Both the position numbers and the translations under genes were made by a program. The notes beneath the pieces are model-generated. The model was given only the letters and a program-made list of their open reading frames with translations. It searched no databases and was not told the origin of the DNA. Source: Oscillospiraceae bacterium (GTDB lineage Bacteria; Bacillota; Clostridia; Oscillospirales; Acutalibacteraceae). From it: DNA of 63,209 nt. Positions 1-7,081 of the stretch are shown here, one piece after another; within the stretch, counting starts at the first letter, position 1; every line of letters begins with the position of its first letter. The DNA lies in assembly GCA_902802375.1 (NCBI GenBank), contig CADCLS010000002.1:1-63209 (forward strand). Direction: 5' to 3'.

Positions 1-330
1 AAGGGAGTAGAAATCATAGAGGCGGAATTATGCCCAGACCATGTGCATATGTTGGTAAGCATACCGCCAAAATATAGTGTATCACAAATAATGGGATACC
101 TCAAAGGAAAAAGTAGTCTAATGATTTTCGATAGACATGCGAATTTAAAATACAAGTATGGAAATAGACATTTCTGGGCAAGGGGTTATTATGTAGATAC
201 AGTAGGACGCAACAAAAAGCAAATACAAGAATACATAAAGCACCAATTAGACGAAGATCAAGTAGCAGACCAAATGAGCCTTAAAGAATATATCGACCCG
301 TTTACGGGTAGCGAGAACAAGAAGGCATAA
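1..330 (+). CDS. tnpA: IS200/IS605 family transposase TnpA (5' end outside window)
   Basis: The frame is open from base 1 and ends at 330, so at least 109 C-terminal residues are present of a family that is usually about 130-150 residues. The HUH-type metal motif is visible as HVHML (near residues 15-19 of the visible part), preceded by a CPD segment. The region RGYYVDTVG followed by the helix QEYIKHQ is typical of the family and should carry the nucleophilic tyrosine in the EYIKHQ helix. The protein cuts and rejoins single-stranded DNA at IS ends. No stop or frameshift is seen in the visible part, so the copy may be active. No TnpB-like gene follows it. Confidence 0.85.
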   Translation, partial: KGVEIIEAELCPDHVHMLVSIPPKYSVSQIMGYLKGKSSLMIFDRHANLKYKYGNRHFWARGYYVDTVGRNKKQIQEYIKHQLDEDQVADQMSLKEYIDPFTGSENKKA

Positions 331-332
331 AT

Positions 333-454
333 AAAACCCCTTGAGGGGTAGCCCGAAAAAGAAATGCAGTCGGCAAACCTTTCGGTGCCCCTTTAGGGGT
401 TTTGTCTGTAAAACGCCCTTGAAGGGCGAGTCAAGCCTCCGGCTTAGCCGGAGG
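333..454 (+). repeat. Hairpin cluster at IS right end
   Basis: Three kinds of small palindrome lie here. CCCC-TTGA-GGGG (337-348) and CCCC-TTTA-GGGG (388-399) can also pair with each other at long range (AAAACCCC at 333-340 with GGGGTTTT at 396-403). A short stem CGCCC/GGGCG lies at 414-428. A perfect 8-bp stem with a TTA loop lies at 436-454. The last is the best candidate for the subterminal hairpin bound by the transposase. The first pair could also stop transcription out of tnpA. Confidence 0.6.
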
Positions 455-594
455 TCCTGACTATCGCTCGAAATCGCAAAACGGAAAAACGGCAAAAAAT
501 ATATTTTGATATCGCCAGCAACACTCCTATATCGCAACCTGATATAGGCAAATTACGTTATGTTTGGGTTTCCGCTTTTCCTTCTCCGTTTCAT

Positions 595-1686
595 TTATGT
601 TTTGCGTCTGGATTTTCCGCTTTGCGTATAATAGTGTTCTTTTGCGGCGTACATCATTATATCCGACGCTTTGAGCATATCATCTATAGACTTTTCCCCG
701 ACAGCGCGATAACTGTAACCTATGGCGCAGTTATATTCTGTTTCACCGACTTTATCTTCAATGCGTTTTATTAGTTTCTTCACATCTTCCTGAGAAGTTT
801 TCCGGCAAATAATAACGAACTCATCTCCGCCTATCCTGTAGCCATACTGCCTGTTCCTGAGGGCTTTATGAAAGCATAACGCCAGGGTGAGCAACGCTTC
901 ATCTCCCGCCGCGTGTCCCAGCGTATCGTTCAGGGTTTTAAGACCGTTCATATCAATAGACAAAAGTGCTGTGATCTCTTCCGGGCTTGTGCATATATCC
1001 GATTGATACGCGTGCCGGTTAAGCAGTCCCGTCAGGGAATCTTTTTTTGTCTGCTGTAAGATTTCAAAAACATAGTATATGAACAATGCCGTGGCGATCG
1101 TAGAACAAAAGATTTTGGAAAAAGCGCTTCCGAAAATAAACGGATATACCAGTCCTGAAAGTAACGCAAAACTCAAAAAAAGGATGGGAACGATCTCCAT
1201 CAACTTCCTGTTACTTCTTATTATAAGGAAATAAACCAGGGCAACGGAATACAGCCCCGTCAGAGCAAAAGGAAGGTAACCGAGTGCGCCGCGTGAGAAA
1301 CTGTTATCCTCTTCAATTTTGAAAACAACGCCTGTGGATATTGAAGCGAAATCAATCACCGCAAGGACAATCGCAGGTGTGAAAATAAATCCGGTCTGCT
1401 TTTTTACCAGAGTATATATCAATTGTGCGATGATAAAAGGCGTTGCGCTATAGCGAATTGCCATCAAAACGCTTCGTAGGAGCTTGTGCTCTGCAGGCGC
1501 GGCGTATTCAAACTCAACAAAAACGGTGATTGAAAGCAAAAAAACGCCAATAATCAAAATATATAAACGCCTTATCGTTTTCTTATCAAGAAAAACCGTG
1601 ATATGAAGCGCTATCGCAAACGCAGACAGAACAAGCATCAGCGACCAGTCCTGCATCAAATATTCAGAAAAGTAAACTTTTAACAT
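595..1686 (-). CDS. Membrane-anchored diguanylate cyclase (GGDEF protein)
   Basis: A 363-residue protein with about seven hydrophobic helices in the first 205 residues, then a GGDEF domain. The domain carries DSLTGLLNRHAY at its start, the metal/substrate segment IDMNGLKTLND, and an intact RIGGDEFVI signature at about 286-290. It should make cyclic di-GMP from two GTP at the membrane. The inhibitory I-site (RxxD before the signature) reads RNRQ, so product inhibition may be weak. I chose the ATG at 1686 because AAGGGA sits 6-7 bases before it; an upstream ATG at 1701 lies at that site. The N-terminal part resembles 7TM sensor modules but I cannot name a ligand. No partner gene is adjacent. 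Confidence 0.88.
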   Translation of the reverse strand: MLKVYFSEYLMQDWSLMLVLSAFAIALHITVFLDKKTIRRLYILIIGVFLLSITVFVEFEYAAPAEHKLLRSVLMAIRYSATPFIIAQLIYTLVKKQTGFIFTPAIVLAVIDFASISTGVVFKIEEDNSFSRGALGYLPFALTGLYSVALVYFLIIRSNRKLMEIVPILFLSFALLSGLVYPFIFGSAFSKIFCSTIATALFIYYVFEILQQTKKDSLTGLLNRHAYQSDICTSPEEITALLSIDMNGLKTLNDTLGHAAGDEALLTLALCFHKALRNRQYGYRIGGDEFVIICRKTSQEDVKKLIKRIEDKVGETEYNCAIGYSYRAVGEKSIDDMLKASDIMMYAAKEHYYTQSGKSRRKT

Positions 1687-1917
1687 ATAATATCCCTTCA
1701 TAAATCCTTATAATTTCAAAATAATTGCCCGCTTAGAAGATTTAACTCCAAAAGGGTGTAGAGCCGTCCTGTGTACTACACCGGCGTTCCCGCTTCTATC
1801 AGATTACCGTCCTGATCTTTCGGTGTCTTTAACAACTATCATGGAGTTTTTAGTTGCATGTGTCTTCCTCTTTTCCTTGTCAACTTTGAAAAACCGAAAC
1901 TTGTCGTTGTATTCTCT

Positions 1918-1956
1918 AAAAAAAAAACAGCTCGGCAAATTACAGCTTGCCGAACT
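1918..1956 (-). terminator. Rho-independent terminator, minus strand
   Basis: On the minus strand a roughly 10-bp stem (1929-1956, one G-U pair) is followed by ten T. No protein gene is visible upstream on that strand, so it may end a non-coding transcript coming from the 2041-2212 region or read-through from the tRNA unit. Confidence 0.6.
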
Positions 1957-2040
1957 AATTATACCATACTGATCTGCAAAAGAAAAGCCTTGAGGAAAAA
2001 AGGTTTTTCCGCGGAGATGTTTATAACGGTCAATATAATA

Positions 2041-2212
2041 GGAACCTACGACAAGCACTCTTGCAGCGCCCGAAAGTTGCTTTCCGCTTTGAGTGCGGGC
2101 AACTTTCTACCGCAGCGCCAACCACTTCTCGCTGTATCTGCCACAGGCAGCGCTCGGCGGCGTTGCAGATAACAGCCGCGATGCGGCTGCCGAAACACAA
2201 GGTCATAGTTCC
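2041..2212. ncRNA. Candidate structured non-coding RNA, family not recognised
   Basis: No convincing protein gene lies between 1702 and 2273. This part holds nested palindromes: a closing helix joining 2041-2052 with 2202-2212 (about ten pairs and one bulge), a long hairpin at 2072-2107 (nine pairs GAAAGTTGC/GCAACTTTC plus inner CCGC/GCGG), a helix near 2134-2175 (TATCTGC/GCAGATA core), and a hairpin AGCCGC-GAT-GCGGCT at 2173-2187. The octamer GCAGCGCC occurs twice (2064-2071, 2112-2119), and either copy could pair with GGCGTTGC near 2158-2165, so alternative folds are possible. The strand is unclear: the closing helix has a G-U pair on the minus strand but C-A on the plus, while the 2112/2158 helix favours the plus. 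I do not see signatures of tmRNA, RNase P or SRP RNA; 6S RNA cannot be excluded. Confidence 0.4.
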
Positions 2213-2238
2213 AGGTCTTATGGAATAAATGCCAACGC

Positions 2239-2266
2239 AAAAACGGGCATCCTTTCGGATGTCCGT
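2239..2266 (-). terminator. Terminator of the tRNA-Ala unit (possibly bidirectional)
   Basis: A 10-bp stem (2243-2266) closes a four-base loop that reads GAAA on the minus strand. On that strand it is followed by TTTTT and lies just behind tRNA-Ala. On the plus strand the single mismatch becomes a G-U pair and TTT follows, so it could also end a plus-strand transcript from 2041-2212. Confidence 0.65.
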
Positions 2267-2273
2267 TTCGCAT

Positions 2274-2350
2274 TGGTGGAGCATACCGGGATCGAACCGG
2301 TGACCTCTTGAATGCCATTCAAGCGCTCATCCCAGCTGAGCTAATGCCCC
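2274..2350 (-). tRNA. tRNA-Ala (anticodon GGC)
   Basis: Read on the minus strand the acceptor arms GGGGCAT and ATGCTCC pair over seven positions (one G-U). The D arm contains AGCTCAGCTGGGATGAGC, the anticodon stem CTTGA/TCAAG encloses ATGGCAT with anticodon GGC, and the T arm has GGTTCGATCCC. The CCA end is encoded. It reads GCC (and GCU by wobble). It lies behind a tRNA fragment in the same transcript and ahead of the terminator at 2239-2266. Confidence 0.95.
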
Positions 2351-2369
2351 GAGAGAGTGTTTTTTGTGT

Positions 2370-2416
2370 GGGGTATGTTAGTTGGTTGCTCACGCTCCCA
2401 GCTGAGCTATACCCCC
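2370..2416 (-). pseudogene. Truncated tRNA remnant (acceptor stem and D arm only)
   Basis: On the minus strand this begins like an alanine-type tRNA (GGGGGTATAGCTCAGCTGGG) with a complete D arm. It then runs into unrelated sequence instead of an anticodon arm, and closes with TACCCC, which pairs with six bases of the acceptor strand. Anticodon and T arms are missing and no CCA end is seen. It is the first element after the promoter at 2427-2455 and would be co-transcribed with tRNA-Ala. It is probably the relic of a deleted alanine tRNA gene; a retained tRNA-like leader is the alternative. Confidence 0.6.
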
Positions 2417-2426
2417 GAACAAAGGT

Positions 2427-2455
2427 ATAATATCATAAAATCTAAAAAAACGCAA
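2427..2455 (-). promoter_or_regulatory. SigA-type promoter of the tRNA-Ala unit
   Basis: On the minus strand TTGCGT (2450-2455) and TATTAT (2427-2432) are separated by 17 bases. Transcription would start near 2420, just before the truncated tRNA. Confidence 0.6.
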
Positions 2456-2463
2456 CAAAAAAA

Positions 2464-2847
2464 TTATAGTTTTTCGTTTTTCTTTTCGTAATAATCTTCA
2501 ATAGCTTTTTTTATCGCCTCTTCTGCTAAAACAGAGCAGTGCATTTTGATTTTCGGCAGTCCGTCAAGCGCTTCGGCTACTGCTTTGTTTGTGAGGTCCA
2601 GTGCCTCACTTATCGGCTTCCCTTTTATAAGCTCTGTAGCCATAGAGCTTGAAGCAATCGCACTGCCGCAACCGAATGTTTCAAACTTTACATCGGTAAT
2701 TATATCATTATCTATTTTAAGATATATTTTCATAATGTCGCCGCATTTTGCGTTACCGACTTCGCCGATACCGTCGGCGTTTTCAATTATACCGAGATTT
2801 CTCGGGTTTCTGAAATGGTCCATAACCTTGTCGCTGTATAATGCCAT
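2464..2847 (-). CDS. iscU: Fe-S cluster scaffold protein, NifU/IscU type
   Basis: A 127-residue scaffold on which [2Fe-2S]/[4Fe-4S] clusters are built from sulfur given by the cysteine desulfurase encoded just upstream. The three conserved ligand cysteines are visible: C35 in GNAKCGD (with the conserved Asp37), C60 in FGCGSAIASSS, and C104 in MHCSVLAEEA. The length matches the NifU N-terminal domain alone, as in clostridial NifU-like proteins. It is separated by 12 bases from iscS and shares its promoter. Clostridial copies are often annotated nifU although nitrogenase is not implied. Confidence 0.95.
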   Translation of the reverse strand: MALYSDKVMDHFRNPRNLGIIENADGIGEVGNAKCGDIMKIYLKIDNDIITDVKFETFGCGSAIASSSMATELIKGKPISEALDLTNKAVAEALDGLPKIKMHCSVLAEEAIKKAIEDYYEKKNEKL

Positions 2848-2859
2848 TTTTATATCCTC

Positions 2860-4047
2860 CTACAATATGAAATTTGCTTTTCCGGCGGTAAGGTCGCGCC
2901 AGACCGGCGAAAAATTTCTCAGATGTGTAACTACCTCATTTACGGATTTAATAATATAATCGACCTGCTCTTCGTCTGTGTCATCTCCAATGGTAAGCCT
3001 GAGTGAGCCGTGTGCTACATCGTGAGGTCTTCCGATACTAAGCAGTACATGGCTTGGGTCAAGCGAACCCGATGTACAGGCAGAGCCTGACGACGCGCAG
3101 ATACCTTTGTCGTCAAGTAAAAGTAAAAGAGATTCTCCCTCTATACCCTCAAAACAGAAATTTACATTTGAGGGCAGGCGTTTTGTCTTGTCGCCGTTTA
3201 GCGCGCTGTGGGGAATTCCGGATAAGCCTATAATAAGCTTATTTCTTAGCTCGGTGAGTTTTTGGGATGCGTTTTTCATATTGGCAACAGACTCTTTAAG
3301 TGCCGCCGCCATAGCGGCAATACCGCCGACATTTTCGGTGCCGGCGCGTTTTCCTCGCTCCTGGGCGCCGCCCTCAATAAGATTAGTAAGCGCTATGCCG
3401 CGCTTTACATATAAAAAACCTACGCCTTTAGGACCGTGAAATTTGTGTGCCGAAGCGGATAGCATATCAATATTGTCGTCTTTAACATTTACGGGTATAT
3501 GACCTACCGCCTGAACTGCATCGGTGTGAAAAATCACGCCGTGTTTTTTGCAGATTTCTCCGATTTCTTTTATCGGCTGAATGGTGCCTATTTCATTGTT
3601 CGCATACATAATAGTTACAAGGCAGGTATCATCACGCAAAGAACTTAAAAGGTCTTCGGGTTTCACTATTCCGTTTTCATATACCGGAAGATATGTTACT
3701 TCAAAGCCGGATTTTTCAAGCTTCTTCAGCGTGTTTAACACGGCGTGGTGTTCGATACCGTCTGAAATAATATGTTTTTTACCGTTCTTCTCGCCGATTT
3801 TTGCCGCAGACAGAATTGCTTGATTATCACCCTCAGAACCCCCTGAAGTAAATATTATTTCTCTTTGGCTTGCCCCAATACATTCTGCGATATCCTCTCT
3901 TGCAGCTTCCAAGGCGTCCTTAGCCTCTTGACCGAGCGCATAAAGGCTTGAAGGGTTATAATATATATCACTTAAAAACGGCAGCATTGCCGCGATTGCC
4001 TTTTCGCTCATTTTTGTGGTAGCGGCATTGTCTGCATATATTCTCAT
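2860..4047 (-). CDS. iscS: Cysteine desulfurase, NifS/IscS type
   Basis: A PLP enzyme of 395 residues that converts cysteine to alanine and passes persulfide sulfur to IscU and possibly to tRNA thiolation. It begins MRIYADNAATT as family members do. The PLP lysine lies in SASAHKFHGPKG (about K202) and the persulfide cysteine in SSGSACTSG (about C324). I use the ATG at 4047 because AAAGGATG gives a good Shine-Dalgarno site at the right distance; the ATG at 4059 is itself part of that site. It is the first gene of the iscS-iscU pair, divergent from the Rrf2 regulator at 4188, and is read from a near-perfect SigA promoter overlapped by a palindrome. Confidence 0.95.
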   Translation of the reverse strand: MRIYADNAATTKMSEKAIAAMLPFLSDIYYNPSSLYALGQEAKDALEAAREDIAECIGASQREIIFTSGGSEGDNQAILSAAKIGEKNGKKHIISDGIEHHAVLNTLKKLEKSGFEVTYLPVYENGIVKPEDLLSSLRDDTCLVTIMYANNEIGTIQPIKEIGEICKKHGVIFHTDAVQAVGHIPVNVKDDNIDMLSASAHKFHGPKGVGFLYVKRGIALTNLIEGGAQERGKRAGTENVGGIAAMAAALKESVANMKNASQKLTELRNKLIIGLSGIPHSALNGDKTKRLPSNVNFCFEGIEGESLLLLLDDKGICASSGSACTSGSLDPSHVLLSIGRPHDVAHGSLRLTIGDDTDEEQVDYIIKSVNEVVTHLRNFSPVWRDLTAGKANFIL

Positions 4048-4072
4048 AATATTTCTCATCCTTTCTTTGGAG

Positions 4073-4110
4073 ATTATACAACTATTTACCTACTATGTCA
4101 ATAGGTAAAT
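4073..4110 (-). promoter_or_regulatory. iscS promoter overlapped by a palindromic operator
   Basis: On the minus strand TTGACA (4096-4101), a 17-base spacer and TATAAT (4073-4078) form a perfect consensus promoter. A perfect inverted repeat ATTTACCTA-N9-TAGGTAAAT (4084-4110) covers the -35 box and most of the spacer. This is the likely site of repression by the divergently encoded Rrf2 protein. Confidence 0.8.
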
Positions 4111-4137
4111 AAATATTTGTGCTGTTCCCTTTACCGC

Positions 4138-4169
4138 TTGAAAACCTATTCACCTTGTAGTAAAATAGG
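4138..4169 (+). promoter_or_regulatory. iscR promoter with second inverted repeat
   Basis: TTGAAA (4138-4143) and TAAAAT (4161-4166) are 17 bases apart. The inverted repeat CCTATT/AATAGG (4145-4150 and 4164-4169) brackets the spacer and -10 box and shares the CCTA core with the iscS operator. This suggests autoregulation. Confidence 0.65.
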
Positions 4170-4187
4170 CGAGTAGGAGGAATATAT

Positions 4188-4583
4188 ATGATTTCAACAA
4201 AGGGAAGATACGCGCTTCGCGTTATGTTAGATTTGGCAGAACACAGTGAACTCGGGTTTGTACCGCTTAAGGATATTGCCGAAAGACAGGAAGTTTCCAA
4301 AAAGTATTTAGAAATTATTGTAAAAGACCTTGTTAAAGGCAAGCTTATTAAAGGCTCAAGCGGTAAAGGTGGGGGATATACGCTCTGCCGAAAGCCTCAA
4401 GAGTATTCAATAGGCGAAATAATAGAGATTATGGAAGGGAACCTCGCTTCGGTCGCGTGTTTGTCGTCAGGCGCCGAAGAGTGCCCACGCGCAAAAAGGT
4501 GTAAAACACTGCCGTTATGGCGCGAATATGATAGCATGGTTCACGATTTTCTGTATTCAAAAAAACTTTCTGATATTTTATAA
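4188..4583 (+). CDS. iscR: Rrf2 family Fe-S-sensing repressor (IscR-like)
   Basis: A 131-residue winged-helix regulator. It starts MISTKGRYALRVMLDLA as in Rrf2 proteins, has the wing segment GSSGKGGGYTL, and three cysteines C91, C99 and C105 (CLSSGAEEC then KRC) that fit a Fe-S cluster site of the IscR/CymR-like group. It lies divergent to iscS-iscU, so it most likely measures cluster supply and adjusts that operon and itself. TAGGAGG lies seven bases before the ATG. The closely related CymR (cysteine metabolism) lacks this cysteine set, which favours IscR. Confidence 0.88.
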   Translation: MISTKGRYALRVMLDLAEHSELGFVPLKDIAERQEVSKKYLEIIVKDLVKGKLIKGSSGKGGGYTLCRKPQEYSIGEIIEIMEGNLASVACLSSGAEECPRAKRCKTLPLWREYDSMVHDFLYSKKLSDIL

Positions 4584-4589
4584 AACCGC

Positions 4590-4650
4590 TTGACAAATAC
4601 TCCGGTTTAGTTATAATAAACATATAATCATTTGAGCAATTGTTCAAATG
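4590..4650 (+). promoter_or_regulatory. cadC-cadA promoter and ArsR/SmtB operator
   Basis: TTGACA (4590-4595) and TATAAT (4612-4617) are 16 bases apart. Just downstream, a 22-bp palindrome (4629-4650) with the core TTGAGCAATTGTTCAA has a single mismatch between arms. This matches the known ArsR/SmtB operator form TGAACA-N2-TGTTCA. A repressor there would block the start region of the transcript. Confidence 0.85.
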
Positions 4651-4667
4651 AAAACGGAGGGGATATA

Positions 4668-5057
4668 ATGTCGGATAACAAAATAAAGGATAAACATACA
4701 GAAGATATAACCTCGATAGGCAGCGAGGGCGAAGTTCACGGAGATGTAGTGAAAAGCGTCAGTGCCGATATGCCGGATATTGATGTTCTTTATGATTTGG
4801 CGGAGCTTTACAGAATATTTGCTGACAGCACGCGCATAAGAATACTTTATGTTCTGTTCGAGAACGAAGTTTGCGTTTGCGATATAGCCTCTGTGCTGGG
4901 GATGACTGTTTCTGCGGTATCACATCAGTTAAGAGTGCTGAGAAGCGCTCATCTTGTACATTTTAAGCGGGTAGGAAAAACCTGTTTCTATTCTCTCGCT
5001 GATGACCATGTCAAAACCATAATAGCTCAGGGCATGGAACATATAACTGAGGGGTGA
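4668..5057 (+). CDS. cadC: ArsR/SmtB family metal-sensing repressor (CadC/SmtB type)
   Basis: A 129-residue winged-helix repressor that releases DNA when it binds metal. Two metal sites can be read. The alpha3 box ENEVCVCD supplies C69 and C71 as in CadC/ArsR. At the C-terminal helix D112-x-H114, ten residues, then H125-xx-E128 reproduces the SmtB alpha5 zinc site. The N-terminal cysteines that complete the CadC site are absent. It precedes a CPC-type metal ATPase by five bases and has its own palindromic operator, so it most likely controls Zn/Cd/Pb export. GGAGG lies eight bases before the ATG at 4668; an upstream in-frame ATG lies inside the operator. Confidence 0.9.
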   Translation: MSDNKIKDKHTEDITSIGSEGEVHGDVVKSVSADMPDIDVLYDLAELYRIFADSTRIRILYVLFENEVCVCDIASVLGMTVSAVSHQLRVLRSAHLVHFKRVGKTCFYSLADDHVKTIIAQGMEHITEG

Positions 5058-5062
5058 TATGT

Positions 5063-6895
5063 ATGCGTGAACATAAAGAGGACATAATAAAAATCTTACT
5101 TTCGGCAGTAATCCTGATTTTTGGAGTTGTCGCCTCGAAAATGGGCTGGTTTAATGAGGCGGTCCGCTTAATAATATTTGCGGCAGCGTATATAATTGCA
5201 GGTTTTGAAGTATTAAAAGAATCAATTGAGAATATTTTGAAAGGTGAAATATTCGACGAAAACTTTTTGATGAGTATCGCAAGCATTGGTGCTTTTATAA
5301 TCGGTCAGCACGCCGAGGCGGTATTTGTTATGCTGTTTTTCGGGGTGGGCGAGCTGTTTGAGCATATAGCCGTAGACAAAAGCCGAAAATCGATAGAAGC
5401 TCTCACCGAAATAAGGCCCGATACGGCACGCCTTGTAACCGAAAACGGAGAAATTATGTTGGAAGCCGAAAAGGTGAATATAGGTGATATAATTTCGGTA
5501 AATCCCGGTGAGATAATACCGCTTGACGGCATAGTGGCAGACGGGGCTTCTTCACTTGATACTTCGGCGGTTACGGGAGAGTCAGTGCCCACTGACACCT
5601 CTATTGGTGACAGGGTATACAGCGGATGTATAAATCTAAGCGGTGTTATCAGAATAAGGGTAACAGAGGCGTTTTCAAATTCAACCGCGTCAAAGATACT
5701 TGATATGGTGGAAAACTCAAATAAGAAAAAGGCAAATACTGAGCGATTTATCACACGGTTTTCAAGGGTTTATACTCCGATAGTTGTGATACTGGCGTTA
5801 GTGCTCGGCGTGATACCCTCATTAATCACAAAACAGTACTCAGTGTGGATATACAGGGCATTGATGTTTTTGGTGGTATCCTGCCCATGTGCGCTTGTTG
5901 TATCGGTTCCGCTTACATATTTTGCGGGTATTGGCGGTGCGGCAAAGAAAGGGATACTAATTAAGGGCGGAGATTCTTTGGAGGCTATGGCTAACACAAA
6001 TACGGTGGTTTTTGACAAGACCGGAACTCTTACAAAGGGTGATTTCTCGGTTGTAGCCGTTCATCCGCAAAAAATAGATGAGCACGCTCTTTTAGGTATT
6101 GCCGCGGCGGCAGAATATCACAGCAATCACCCAATTTCGGTTTCACTTAAAGCGGCTTACGGTAAGCTTCCCGAAAATTTGGAAATAGGAAATGTGAAAG
6201 AAATTGCAGGTCAGGGCGTAGAGACACAAATCGGCAGTAAGACTGTGCTTGTCGGAAACGATAAGCTTATGGCGGCAAACGGTGTGGATTTTCGCGACTG
6301 TCACCACTTAGGCACAATAGTGCATATTGCAGTAGACGGCGAGTATTTCGGACATATAGTAATATCGGATACAATAAAACCACAGTCTAAATCGGCAGTA
6401 TCAACTCTAAAAAAAGCCGGAATGAAAACAGTAATGCTCACCGGTGACAGCGAGCGTAAAGCGCTCAATACAGCTATGGAAATATCAATCGACGAATATC
6501 ACGCAAGGCTTTTGCCCGAAGATAAGGTTGATATTCTGGAAAAGATGTTGAATAACGGCGGAAAGGTAGCCTTTGTCGGTGACGGCATAAATGACGCACC
6601 GGTGCTTGCGCGTGCAGATGTTGGTGTTGCTATGGGGGCGCTCGGCAGTGATGCGGCAATAGAAGCGGCGGATATAGTGCTTATGGATGATAATCCCGAA
6701 CGGATTGTTACGGCTATTGATATATCAAAAAAGACTTCTTTGATAGCAAAAATGAATATTTACTTTTCGATAGGTATAAAGGTGTTCGTTTTGCTTCTTT
6801 CGGCGTTAGGTCTTTGCAATATGTGGACGGCGTCTTTTGCAGATGTCGGGGTACTTGTTTTAGCAGTTCTCAACAGTATACGCGCCGCAAAATAA
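5063..6895 (+). CDS. cadA: P1B-type heavy-metal exporting ATPase (Cd/Zn/Pb)
   Basis: A 610-residue membrane pump. In order it shows N-terminal membrane helices, the actuator segment TGESVPTD, the ion-binding motif SCPCALVV (about 274-276), the phosphorylated aspartate in DKTGTLTKG (about 318), the nucleotide-binding HP of HSNHPIS (about 355) and GDGINDAPVLARADVG (about 506). CPC plus the ADVG helix near the C-terminus place it in the Zn/Cd/Pb group. The usual N-terminal HMA metal-binding domain is missing, so the protein starts directly with helices. I chose ATG 5063 behind AGGGG; a GTG at 5054 overlaps the cadC stop. The gene follows cadC in one operon. Confidence 0.92.
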   Translation: MREHKEDIIKILLSAVILIFGVVASKMGWFNEAVRLIIFAAAYIIAGFEVLKESIENILKGEIFDENFLMSIASIGAFIIGQHAEAVFVMLFFGVGELFEHIAVDKSRKSIEALTEIRPDTARLVTENGEIMLEAEKVNIGDIISVNPGEIIPLDGIVADGASSLDTSAVTGESVPTDTSIGDRVYSGCINLSGVIRIRVTEAFSNSTASKILDMVENSNKKKANTERFITRFSRVYTPIVVILALVLGVIPSLITKQYSVWIYRALMFLVVSCPCALVVSVPLTYFAGIGGAAKKGILIKGGDSLEAMANTNTVVFDKTGTLTKGDFSVVAVHPQKIDEHALLGIAAAAEYHSNHPISVSLKAAYGKLPENLEIGNVKEIAGQGVETQIGSKTVLVGNDKLMAANGVDFRDCHHLGTIVHIAVDGEYFGHIVISDTIKPQSKSAVSTLKKAGMKTVMLTGDSERKALNTAMEISIDEYHARLLPEDKVDILEKMLNNGGKVAFVGDGINDAPVLARADVGVAMGALGSDAAIEAADIVLMDDNPERIVTAIDISKKTSLIAKMNIYFSIGIKVFVLLLSALGLCNMWTASFADVGVLVLAVLNSIRAAK

Positions 6896-7022
6896 TTACC
6901 GTATATTTTTTAAGGTGTGTATTTATAAACTTTTCACAAAAGAATTTCAAAGAAATTTATTGAATGAAGAGATTTTCGTCTATTTGCACAAAATATTGCT
7001 GATATATGATTTTTAATACTAC

Positions 7023-7051
7023 TTGAAAAATTGCGAATAATATAGTATTAT
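7023..7051 (+). promoter_or_regulatory. glgP promoter
   Basis: TTGAAA (7023-7028) and TATTAT (7046-7051) are 17 bases apart and lie about 30 bases before the glgP start. The rest of the 6896-7081 gap is AT-rich; I see no clear terminator for cadA and no riboswitch in it. Confidence 0.65.
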
Positions 7052-7081
7052 GTCATTGTTAAATATTTTGGAGGTATGAAG

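Larger units (their letters stand above)
1..460 (+). mobile_element. IS200/IS605-family element, right part
   Basis: The window opens inside an insertion sequence. A Y1-transposase reading frame runs to 330 and is followed by about 125 bases rich in small hairpins, as is usual for the right end of IS200/IS605 elements, which move as single-stranded DNA and are recognised by subterminal hairpins rather than by inverted repeats. The left end lies outside the window. The exact right boundary cannot be fixed; I place it just after the last perfect hairpin (436-454). Confidence 0.75.

Noticed and set aside
333-454. Repeated short palindromes near the left edge considered as CRISPR
   Set aside because: Units differ in sequence, spacers are not regular, and they lie behind an IS200-type transposase whose ends are known to be hairpins.
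1957-1965. Extended -10 like TGGTATAAT on the minus strand
   Set aside because: It would start transcription directly in a terminator hairpin and has no -35; probably chance in AT-rich DNA.
2034-2039. TATAAT box on the plus strand at the head of the structured region
   Set aside because: No -35 box at 16-18 bases, and a start from it would lie inside the closing helix; not enough to set the strand of the RNA.
1804-2058. Small minus-strand open frame between the GGDEF gene and the ncRNA region
   Set aside because: It runs through the terminator at 1918-1956, has no ribosome site, and the composition is unlike protein.
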